Source: Sphingobium abikonense NBRC 16140
Lineage (GTDB): Bacteria > Pseudomonadota > Alphaproteobacteria > Sphingomonadales > Sphingomonadaceae
Reading direction: 5' to 3'
DNA: 64,000 bases
NCBI RefSeq assembly: GCF_001598335.1
Contig: NZ_BCYT01000006.1
Coordinates: 186,001 to 250,000, forward strand
The translations under genes were made by a program, and so were the position numbers. Of the stretch, positions 8,212 through 15,447 are shown piece by piece (the stretch's first letter is position 1; every line of letters starts with the position of its first letter). The notes below the pieces were generated by a model, which worked only from the letters and a program-made list of their open reading frames with translations, had not been told where the DNA came from and did not search any database.

Positions 8212-11200
8212 CAGAAGCTCTTTTTGATGCTGGTATACCAGTAACGCGCCTGCGGCTGGTAGAGGCTGGACAGATAGCCGGTCGATGCCAGCGGCGGGTT
8301 CTTGTCGAAAATGTTGCGCGCGCCGATCGTAATCGCCGTGCCCTTCATCATGCCCTGGTCGAACTTGTAGGTGGCGTAAAGATTGACCGTCGTTTGCCCC
8401 TTGACCACGAAATTATTGCCGGCCGCGTCGAACACGCCATTTTGATAGACGTCGGAGATGAACTGGGTGAAGGCGCCGATCCGCACCGGGCCATAGTCCC
8501 AGGTCAGATTGCCCGATATGCGCCAGCGTGGCTGGCCGTCGCGCTTCACCACGTCGCCGCCGCCCGACACCGGTACGGCGGCGTTGATCGTGCCGTCGGC
8601 CTGTCCGTCGATCACCGCCTGTACCGCAGCCGGCGCATCAACCTGATATTTGATGAGCCGCGCGGCATTGACGTTCAGGCTGAAATTGCCAAACGAACTG
8701 GTGTTGACCCGATAGTCCAGATTGAAGTCGATGCCGTCGACCTGGATCGGCAGAAGGTTCTGGAACGGCGCGGTGACGTAGAGCAGCTCGCCCACCGGCG
8801 CCAATCCGGTGCCCGCGACCAGCGCGATATCGTCCGCCGTCGGCTCGCGCCGGACAACCGCCGGATTGCTGCTGCCCTGCACCCGCAGCAGATAGTCGAG
8901 GTTGAGCGCATTCTGATAATCGAGCAGGCCCACGACGCCCTTCTGCTTGATCCGCCACCGATCGACGGTGAAGGTCACCTGGCCCAGCCCGTCGGGCAGC
9001 GGCGGCTGAAGCACGGCGCCGAAATTCCAGCTGGTGGATTCCTCGGGCTTCAGGTCGGGATTGCCGCCTGATCGCCGCAGCACCGACACGTTGCGGGCGC
9101 ATTGGGAAAAGCTGCTGATCCGCCCGGCGCGCAGGTCCGCCTCGCACAATATATATTCGGTGCCGCCGTTCACGCGATCCAGCGTCGCGGTATTGAGCAC
9201 TTCCAGATTGGGGGCGCGAAAGCCCTGCGACCAGGAGCCGCGCAGGCGGAACCCCTGAAGCAGGTCCCAGCTTGCCGCGACCTTGGGCTTGGCGACGTCA
9301 CCGACATCGCTGTAGCGTTCATATCGGCCCGCGACCTGAATGTCGAAGGAGCGGATCATCGGGATTTCCATCTCCGGACTGACCAGCGGGAGCGCCAGTT
9401 CGGCATAGGCGGACCAGACCTTGCGGCTGCCCGACACGTCCGGGCTGGGGCTGGCGCCCATCAGGTCCGACCCGTAGAAAATGCCGGTCACAGCGTCGGT
9501 ATAGGTGATGTCGACGCCCGCGACCCCGCCCTGGCGCGGATCGCGATCATCGCGGTAGGTTTCGCGCCGGAACTCGACGCCGCTGGCGATGCCGATGCTG
9601 TTGCCGCCCCACAAATCGAGCAGGTTGGCGTTGGAGATTTTGAGGTCCCACAAGGCCAGCGTGGTCTTGTTCCGCCGGGTCGACTGGATGCGGAAACTGT
9701 CCACGACCGCTTCGTCATTGGGGGTGCAATCGCCGACCGATGGCGTATCGACGCATCCGCCGTTGAAGGGATTATAGGCGTCGGGCGTGGTCTTGTTGAT
9801 CGCCGCCTGCAACAGCGTGCTGGACGTGCCGTCCATAACGTCCTTCACCGTCGCCCAGGTGTAGAGGCCCGCCGATTCCCAGTTCCACTCGCCGAAACTG
9901 CCGCGCAGACCGCCTAGGAAGCGATATTGATAATTGGTGACGTTCACCATCTTCTTGCCAGCGTCGACATAGTTGAGGCTGCGGATCGTGACCGGCAGCC
10001 CTTCGTCGGGCACGCCGACCAGGCCGGGCAAACGGTTGGGATTGGCCGATCCGTCGGCCAGCAAGGTCGGGCCAAGCGGATTCCAATAGGCGTCGGCGGC
10101 CACCGTGATCGGGATATTGCCCAGCGACCCGCCGCTGCCGATGATGGCTTCGGTCTTGCCCCGGTAGAAACCCACTTCGCCGAAGAAATCCAGATTGTCG
10201 GTCAGTTCGTAATTGATGAAACTGAACAGGTTGATGCGCCTGACCGACGGCTGGGTCGTTAGGTCCGGGAATGTCTGATTGGCGTCGTAGCGCAGGTTGG
10301 AATCGACCGTCGCCATCTGTGTCGTGCCGCTGGCATCGTCCCAGCACATGCCCGGCGTCGTGGCCGCGACCTGGCACCCCGGATTGGTCGATGGCTGGAT
10401 GTGAAATTGCTGGGACGCATTGGTCAGGGCGACGCCATTGCTGGTGATGATGCCCGATCCGGTCGCCTGGAACGTGCCCCAGGGCGTGCTGGTCGATGTG
10501 CCGTTGAACGCGGCATTGCCTTCGAATGGTGTGCCCACGACATAGGGCCGCCGGTCGAGATTGGCGGTATAGTTCTGATCGCTGAGATAGAGTTTCGACT
10601 TTTGCGCATAGCCGCCAAAGAGCGAGATGTTGCCGCGCCCACCGCCGAAGTTGAAGCCGACCAGGCCGTTGACGGTGAATTCTCGCAAATTGGTGCCTTC
10701 GGCCGCGCCATATTGTGCGTCGAAAGTGGCCCCGGTGAAGTTGGCTTTCAGCACATTGTTGACGACGCCCGCGACCGCGTCGGAGCCGTAAAGCGCCGCC
10801 GCGCCATCGCGCAGCACTTCGACCCGCTCGATCGCGCCCACCGGAATGGTGTTGGCGTTAAAGCCAAAGGTCGGCACGCCGGAATCGACCACGCCGGTGA
10901 TCGCCTGCGATGTCGGGTGCAACACCGTGCGGCGGCCGTTGATCAGCAGCAGGGTATTGCCCTGGCCCAGGCCGCGCAGCGATACGGTGGACACGTCGCC
11001 GCGCGCCGCGTTGCCCGAACCGCCGCCCAGCACCTGCTCGTTGAAGGTGACGCCGCCCAATTGCGGGATGGACCGAAACAGGTCGCCACCTGATACGGCC
11101 GCTACCGCATCCACCTGTTCCTGACCGACGACGCTGACCGGCAGCGCGCCGGTGGTCTTCGCACCCTTGATCTGCGTGCCGACGACGACGATTTCTGCGC

Positions 11201-11633
11201 CGTCCGTTCCCTGCGGTTCGGCGGGCAGGGGTGCGGGCGCGGCATCCGACATGGCGCCTGCCACCTGCATTTCGGCAAAGGCGATAGGGCGCTGCGCCTT
11301 ATTGTCGCCGCGCAGCGCAGACAAATTCCTGTCGCGCAGCGTCACCACATCATTGCGATCCGACGCGATGACCAGATCGGTGCCGCGGATCAGGCGTTTG
11401 AGCGCCTGTCGCGCATCATAGGCGCCCTGCAGGCGCGGCGTACGGGTATCGCGCAGTTTGCGCGCCGGGGCGATGATCTGCAATCCGCTTTGCAGGGCAA
11501 AGGATGGCAATATGTCGGCGGCGCGGCCTTCGGGCAGGTCGAAATTGCGTTGCTGCGCCATCGCCGTGCCGCTGTTGAGCGCCAGCGCGCTCGCCCCGCC
11601 CAGGATCATGGCCGTCCATTTCAATCTGATCAT
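8211..11633 (-). CDS. TonB-dependent transducer/receptor with STN signalling domain
   Basis: This 1140-residue outer-membrane protein begins with a Sec signal (ILGGASALALNSGTAMA). A secretin/TonB short N-terminal (STN) domain follows around residues 27-105 (FDLPEGRAADILPSFALQSG ... LKRLIRGTDLVI). Then come the TonB box region (AEIVVVGTQI), the plug (SIPQLGGVTF, INGRRTVLHP, RVEVLRDGAAALYGSDAVAG) and a 22-strand-type barrel ending in aromatic KKSF. The STN domain marks a receptor that signals to a FecR-type anti-sigma factor; such a pair is encoded divergently just upstream. It is the first gene of an operon with the GGT. Substrate is inferred to be a gamma-glutamyl compound or peptide, not iron, because of the flanking hydrolases. 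Confidence 0.92.
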   Translation of the reverse strand: MIRLKWTAMILGGASALALNSGTAMAQQRNFDLPEGRAADILPSFALQSGLQIIAPARKLRDTRTPRLQGAYDARQALKRLIRGTDLVIASDRNDVVTLRDRNLSALRGDNKAQRPIAFAEMQVAGAMSDAAPAPLPAEPQGTDGAEIVVVGTQIKGAKTTGALPVSVVGQEQVDAVAAVSGGDLFRSIPQLGGVTFNEQVLGGGSGNAARGDVSTVSLRGLGQGNTLLLINGRRTVLHPTSQAITGVVDSGVPTFGFNANTIPVGAIERVEVLRDGAAALYGSDAVAGVVNNVLKANFTGATFDAQYGAAEGTNLREFTVNGLVGFNFGGGRGNISLFGGYAQKSKLYLSDQNYTANLDRRPYVVGTPFEGNAAFNGTSTSTPWGTFQATGSGIITSNGVALTNASQQFHIQPSTNPGCQVAATTPGMCWDDASGTTQMATVDSNLRYDANQTFPDLTTQPSVRRINLFSFINYELTDNLDFFGEVGFYRGKTEAIIGSGGSLGNIPITVAADAYWNPLGPTLLADGSANPNRLPGLVGVPDEGLPVTIRSLNYVDAGKKMVNVTNYQYRFLGGLRGSFGEWNWESAGLYTWATVKDVMDGTSSTLLQAAINKTTPDAYNPFNGGCVDTPSVGDCTPNDEAVVDSFRIQSTRRNKTTLALWDLKISNANLLDLWGGNSIGIASGVEFRRETYRDDRDPRQGGVAGVDITYTDAVTGIFYGSDLMGASPSPDVSGSRKVWSAYAELALPLVSPEMEIPMIRSFDIQVAGRYERYSDVGDVAKPKVAASWDLLQGFRLRGSWSQGFRAPNLEVLNTATLDRVNGGTEYILCEADLRAGRISSFSQCARNVSVLRRSGGNPDLKPEESTSWNFGAVLQPPLPDGLGQVTFTVDRWRIKQKGVVGLLDYQNALNLDYLLRVQGSSNPAVVRREPTADDIALVAGTGLAPVGELLYVTAPFQNLLPIQVDGIDFNLDYRVNTSSFGNFSLNVNAARLIKYQVDAPAAVQAVIDGQADGTINAAVPVSGGGDVVKRDGQPRWRISGNLTWDYGPVRIGAFTQFISDVYQNGVFDAAGNNFVVKGQTTVNLYATYKFDQGMMKGTAITIGARNIFDKNPPLASTGYLSSLYQPQARYWYTSIKKSF

Positions 11634-11999
11634 GTCTTCGCTTCCCCCTCATGACGCGCCATGGGCGCGCGCCTTCCCCCGGGCGCACGGCTCGCACCGT
11701 GCACCGGACTGGCAGATCGACAAGAAAATCCCACTGCTTCGATGCCGGTATCGCTGCCGGCTGACGCCTCTCTGCACCTTCCTTGCGGAAAGCGGCGGCA
11801 TCCCCTCCCTGCGCCCGGCTTCATGGCCGCCGGTCACATGAGGAAAGACAGCGGCGCGCGCATTATCCGCCATGGCGCCGTCACATTTTTTACATGGCGC
11901 CTTTTTTCATCCGATACGGCGGATTTGCCCCACCCCTTCGTTGAACAGCGATGATCGTCTTGGGGAAGGGATCGACCGATTCAGGACAGCAGGGCTTTC
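11634..11999. other. Divergent control region between TBDT and sigma/FecR genes
   Basis: This stretch of about 365 bases has no supported gene. It must contain the promoters of the TBDT-GGT operon (leftward) and of the sigma-fecR-ggt operon (rightward). AT-rich runs (CACATTTTTTACATGG) lie near 11880-11905. I could not identify a confident -35/-10 pair. The unresolved 5' end of the sigma gene lies at its right edge. Confidence 0.5.
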
Positions 12000-12602
12000 T
12001 GGCTGGCGCGCCACATATGTCCGCACGAACCGGCGCTAAGGCGCTGGCTTTCGGGCCGTATTCAGCATGGCGTTCTGATCGACGACGTGATTCAGGAAAC
12101 CTATGCCAAGCTCGCCAGCCTGGCCGCCGTCGACCATATCGAAAATCCCCGCGCCTATTTCTTCCGCGCCGCGCTGTCGGTGGTGGCGAGCGAATTGCGC
12201 CGCGCGCCGGTCGTATCGATGGAAACGCTTAGCGAGGTCGAGCGAATGACGTTCGCCGCCGACGATCTGCCACCCGACATTCAGGCTGAACAGCGCGAGG
12301 AGTTTCGGCTGGTCGCCGACGCGATCGACCAGTTGCCGGCGCGGTGCCGCGAGGCCTTTATGTTGCGCAAGGTGCAGGGATTGTCGCAGCGAGAAACCGC
12401 GCAGCGGCTGGGCTTGTCGGAAAGCACGGTGGAAAAGCATGTCGGTCGCGGCATCCGGCACCTGATAAATATTTTCGGACGTGGCGGAAAATCCGGTCAG
12501 CCCGCGTCTTACGACCAAATCCCGGATACGGAGCATCATGACAGCCAGGGACAGCAGCGCGCAGATCGAGCAACAGGCGGCCATATGGGCGGCCCGTCTT
12601 GA
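12000..12602 (+). CDS. ECF sigma factor, FecI-like (start codon unresolved)
   Basis: The protein carries sigma region 2 (WLARHICPHEPALRRWLSGR, then DDVIQETYAKLASL ... NPRAYFFRAALSVV) and region 4 (LPARCREAFMLRKVQGLSQR, ETAQRLGLSESTVEKHVGRG). It would direct RNA polymerase to the TBDT promoter when FecR releases it. The region 2 homology clearly begins at or before 12000. Between the in-frame stop at 11952 and 12087, however, there is no ATG, GTG or TTG. The first canonical start (GTG at 12087) would remove about 30 conserved residues. An ATG at 11951 in another frame would need a one-base shift near 11997. It overlaps fecR by 65 bases. The family is certain; the 5' end is not. Confidence 0.8.
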   Translation, partial: WLARHICPHEPALRRWLSGRIQHGVLIDDVIQETYAKLASLAAVDHIENPRAYFFRAALSVVASELRRAPVVSMETLSEVERMTFAADDLPPDIQAEQREEFRLVADAIDQLPARCREAFMLRKVQGLSQRETAQRLGLSESTVEKHVGRGIRHLINIFGRGGKSGQPASYDQIPDTEHHDSQGQQRADRATGGHMGGPS

Positions 12603-13494
12603 CGCGCGCGCGCTGACCCCGGCGGAACAGGCGGATCTGGATGCCTGGCTTGCCGGCGACAGCCGTAGGCTGGGCGCCTGGGCGATGGCGCGGGCGGCGC
12701 TGGCGCGCGTGGAGCTGGCGCAGGCGTCCGGAAACACTCATACCCCCGGACGCATCCCATGGCTGAACCGTCGATTCCTGCTGCGCGGCGCAGGCATGGC
12801 GCTGGCGGCGTCGGCGGTCGGGGCGGTCGCCCTCGGCCTGTGGAGCGACGGCGATCATTATGCGACCGGCAAGGGCGAAATGCTGCGCATCGCCCTGTCG
12901 GACGGCAGCATCGTTAATCTTAATACCGCCAGCGAAATGGACGTGCAGTTCACCGATCAGCAGCGCAGGATCGTCCTGCGTGGTGGCGAGGCGCTGTTCG
13001 CCGTCGCCAAGGATGCGTCGCGGCCTTTCGTCGTCATTGCCGGTGATGCGCGGGTCCGCGCGGTGGGCACGGCCTTCACCGTCCGTCACGAAGCGCGCCG
13101 TCCGGTCGACGTCATCGTTAGTGAAGGCGTGGTGGAGGTGAGCGAGCCCAAGGCGGCGCCGGTCCGTGTATCCCAAGGGATGCGCGCGATGGTCGATCCC
13201 CGCGCCGCGACCCCGATCGAGACTGCGGCGATCGCGCCCGACATGATCGAACAGGAACTCTATTGGCGCGAAGGCAAGATCGCCTTTCGCGATACCACGC
13301 TGGCCAGCGCAGCCGCGCAATTTGCCCGTTACAATGACGAACATATCGTCATCACCGATCCGGTGCTGGCGCAGGAAACCATTACCGGCCTGTTCATCGC
13401 CAATGATCCGCGCGGCTTTGCCCAGGCAGTGGCCGAAAGCCTGGGCGTGGTGACGCGGATCGACGCTGGTCGGATCATCTTGAGCCCGTCCTGA
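12538..13494 (+). CDS. FecR-family anti-sigma regulator
   Basis: This 318-residue inner-membrane protein has an N-terminal cytoplasmic anti-sigma segment (QAAIWAARLDARALTPAEQA, then LDAWLAGDSRRLGAW, a DUF4880-like domain). One membrane helix follows (RFLLRGAGMALAASAVGAVA, about residues 80-100). The periplasmic FecR domain comes next (GEMLRIALSDGSIVNLNTAS, VAGDARVRAVGTAFTV-like region, VSEGVVEVSEP). A C-terminal STN-like segment (AAAQFARYNDEHIVI, ITGLFIANDPRGFAQAVAES) may contact the receptor. The ATG at 12538 with GGAG upstream is preferred over a GTG 57 bases earlier. It passes the TBDT occupancy signal to the sigma factor encoded upstream. Confidence 0.92.
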   Translation: MTARDSSAQIEQQAAIWAARLDARALTPAEQADLDAWLAGDSRRLGAWAMARAALARVELAQASGNTHTPGRIPWLNRRFLLRGAGMALAASAVGAVALGLWSDGDHYATGKGEMLRIALSDGSIVNLNTASEMDVQFTDQQRRIVLRGGEALFAVAKDASRPFVVIAGDARVRAVGTAFTVRHEARRPVDVIVSEGVVEVSEPKAAPVRVSQGMRAMVDPRAATPIETAAIAPDMIEQELYWREGKIAFRDTTLASAAAQFARYNDEHIVITDPVLAQETITGLFIANDPRGFAQAVAESLGVVTRIDAGRIILSPS

Positions 13495-13559
13495 CCGGTT
13501 CGGGCAAGCGCAAACGCGTTTCTCCTGCACGCGCATGGAGAAAAGGGGGAGAAGCAGAC

Positions 13560-15434
13560 ATGAGGACAAAGGACCCGGTAACGGGATTGAGCCGTCGCGC
13601 GCTCGGCGCATGGGCTGTGGGCGGCGGCGCGGCCATGGTCGCAGGCCTGTCGGAGGCCGCCGCCCAGACACCCCCGCCGCCGCCCGAACCCACGCGCCTT
13701 AAAAGCGCAGGCGAAACGCTGCGGCCCGAAATCGTCGGCAATTTCGGCATCGTCGCGGCCGGTCGCCATTATGCCGTGGCGGCGGGCACCCGCATTTTGA
13801 TGGCGGGGGGCAATGCCACCGATGCGGGCGTCGCGGCCGTCTTTGCCGCCGCCGTCACCGAAATATCGCATTTCGGCTTTGGCGGCGAAGCGCCCACGAT
13901 CATCTATGACAGCGGCGCGAAGGACGTGACGGTCATCAACGGGCAGGGGACCGCTCCGGCGCTTGCCACGCCCGACAGGTTTGCGTCCCTTGGCATGATC
14001 CCGGGCAATGGCCCGATGGGCGGGACGATCCCCGCCATGGTCGACGCCATGGCGCGCGCGTTGCAACTCAATGGCACCATGTCGCTCGATCAGGTGATGC
14101 AGCCCGCGATCGAACTGGCCGACGGCTTTGTCATGTATAATTTCCTGGCCGAGGTGTTTGTCAGCCAGCAGAAGGCGACGGCAAAATACAAGACCGCCTA
14201 TGACACTTATTATCCCGGCGGCGCGCTGCCCAGGGTGGGCGAGATATTTCGCCAGCCCAACCTGGCGCGCACGATGCGCGCCATCGCCGCGGCGGACAAG
14301 GCGACGCTCGCCCGGACCAAGGATCGCAAGGCCGCGATCCAGGCCGGGCGCGATGAATTTTACAAGGGCGATATTGCGCGGCGGATCGGCGCGTCGATGG
14401 AAGCGGATGGCGGCCTCATGCGCTATGCAGACCTTGCCAGCTACCAGGGCAAGACGGAGGCACCGGTCACGACGGACGTGTTCGGTTACACCGTGTGCAA
14501 GGGCGGCTTCTGGAGCCAGGGCCCAGCGCTGCTGATCGCGCTCAACATCGCCGAAGCAGCCGGCATCGGCGCGATGGAGCCGGGCAGCGAAGACTATCTC
14601 CACACGCTGGCGGAATCGATCAAGCTCGCCTTCGACGATCGCAATGCCTATTTTGGCGATCCCGACTTTGCCAAGGTGCCGGCCAAGACCCTGTTGTCCA
14701 AGGCCTATGCCGCCCAGCGTGCGAAATTGATCGGACCCAAGGCGTCGCTGGAGCATCGCTATGGCGACCCATGGGCGATGGAGGGCGGCGCGCGGCCAAC
14801 GCCGGTCTTCACGCCCCATATGCTCAAAAAGCCGCCGGTTCCCACCGCCGACACGACCGCGATCGAGGTGGTGGACCGGCATGGCAATCTGTTCAGCTGC
14901 ACGCCCAGTTCCGGCTGGATGCTGGGCGGCGCCTATATTGCCGGCGATACGGGCGTGCCGATGAGCAATCGCATGACCGTGTTCGATCTGGACCCGGAAA
15001 GCCCCAATGTCCTGGCGCCGGGCAAGCGGCCGCGCACGACCCTGTCGCCGTCGATGGTGATGAAGGATGGCGCGCCCTATCTCGCCATCGGCACGCCGGG
15101 CGGCGACAATCAGGACCAGCAGATCATGAATGTGCTGCTGCGCGTGCTCGCCTTTGGCCAGCCGCTACAGGTGGCGATCGAAGCGCCGCGCATCAATTCC
15201 AGTCATTTCCATGGCTCCTTCGCGATCAAGAAGGACGAACCGGGCGTGCTGGAGATTGAGGATCGGGTGCCGCAGGCGGTGCGCGACGGGCTGGCCGCGC
15301 GCGGGCACAAGCTCGACGTGCTGGGGCCGTTCGGCGTGTCGACCGGCATCGTCGCGGCGGGCGTAGTGCCGGAAACCGGCACCCTGCGCGGCGCGGCGGA
15401 CGTGCGGCGCGAACGTTATGTCTTTGGTTGGTAA
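13560..15434 (+). CDS. Second gamma-glutamyltransferase family protein, Tat-exported
   Basis: This 624-residue protein has a twin-arginine leader (SRRALGAWAVGGGAAMVAGL). The GGT core includes AGTRILMAGGNATDAGVAAV, GMIPGNGPMGGTIPAMVDAM, and the processing/nucleophile Thr in TADTTAIEVVDRHGN near residue 432. GAYIAGDTGVPMSNRM and IGTPGGDNQDQQIMN follow. It is clearly diverged from the GGT at 6379-8211 (different spacing and glycine-rich motif), so it is not a recent duplicate. A strong GGGGGAG ribosome site precedes the ATG. It follows fecR by 65 bases and precedes the PD40/amidohydrolase gene, so it may be part of the sigma-controlled regulon. Confidence 0.9.
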   Translation: MRTKDPVTGLSRRALGAWAVGGGAAMVAGLSEAAAQTPPPPPEPTRLKSAGETLRPEIVGNFGIVAAGRHYAVAAGTRILMAGGNATDAGVAAVFAAAVTEISHFGFGGEAPTIIYDSGAKDVTVINGQGTAPALATPDRFASLGMIPGNGPMGGTIPAMVDAMARALQLNGTMSLDQVMQPAIELADGFVMYNFLAEVFVSQQKATAKYKTAYDTYYPGGALPRVGEIFRQPNLARTMRAIAAADKATLARTKDRKAAIQAGRDEFYKGDIARRIGASMEADGGLMRYADLASYQGKTEAPVTTDVFGYTVCKGGFWSQGPALLIALNIAEAAGIGAMEPGSEDYLHTLAESIKLAFDDRNAYFGDPDFAKVPAKTLLSKAYAAQRAKLIGPKASLEHRYGDPWAMEGGARPTPVFTPHMLKKPPVPTADTTAIEVVDRHGNLFSCTPSSGWMLGGAYIAGDTGVPMSNRMTVFDLDPESPNVLAPGKRPRTTLSPSMVMKDGAPYLAIGTPGGDNQDQQIMNVLLRVLAFGQPLQVAIEAPRINSSHFHGSFAIKKDEPGVLEIEDRVPQAVRDGLAARGHKLDVLGPFGVSTGIVAAGVVPETGTLRGAADVRRERYVFGW

Positions 15435-15447
15435 GGGGGAATATAGG

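Noticed and set aside
11951..12232. A 93-codon ORF starting at ATG 11951
   Set aside because: Beyond the first ~15 codons it is a frame-shifted reading of the sigma factor. Only its first part may matter, as a possible displaced N-terminus.
13329..14882. A 517-codon antisense frame across fecR and the second GGT
   Set aside because: It spans two well-supported genes on the other strand and has a shadow-type composition.
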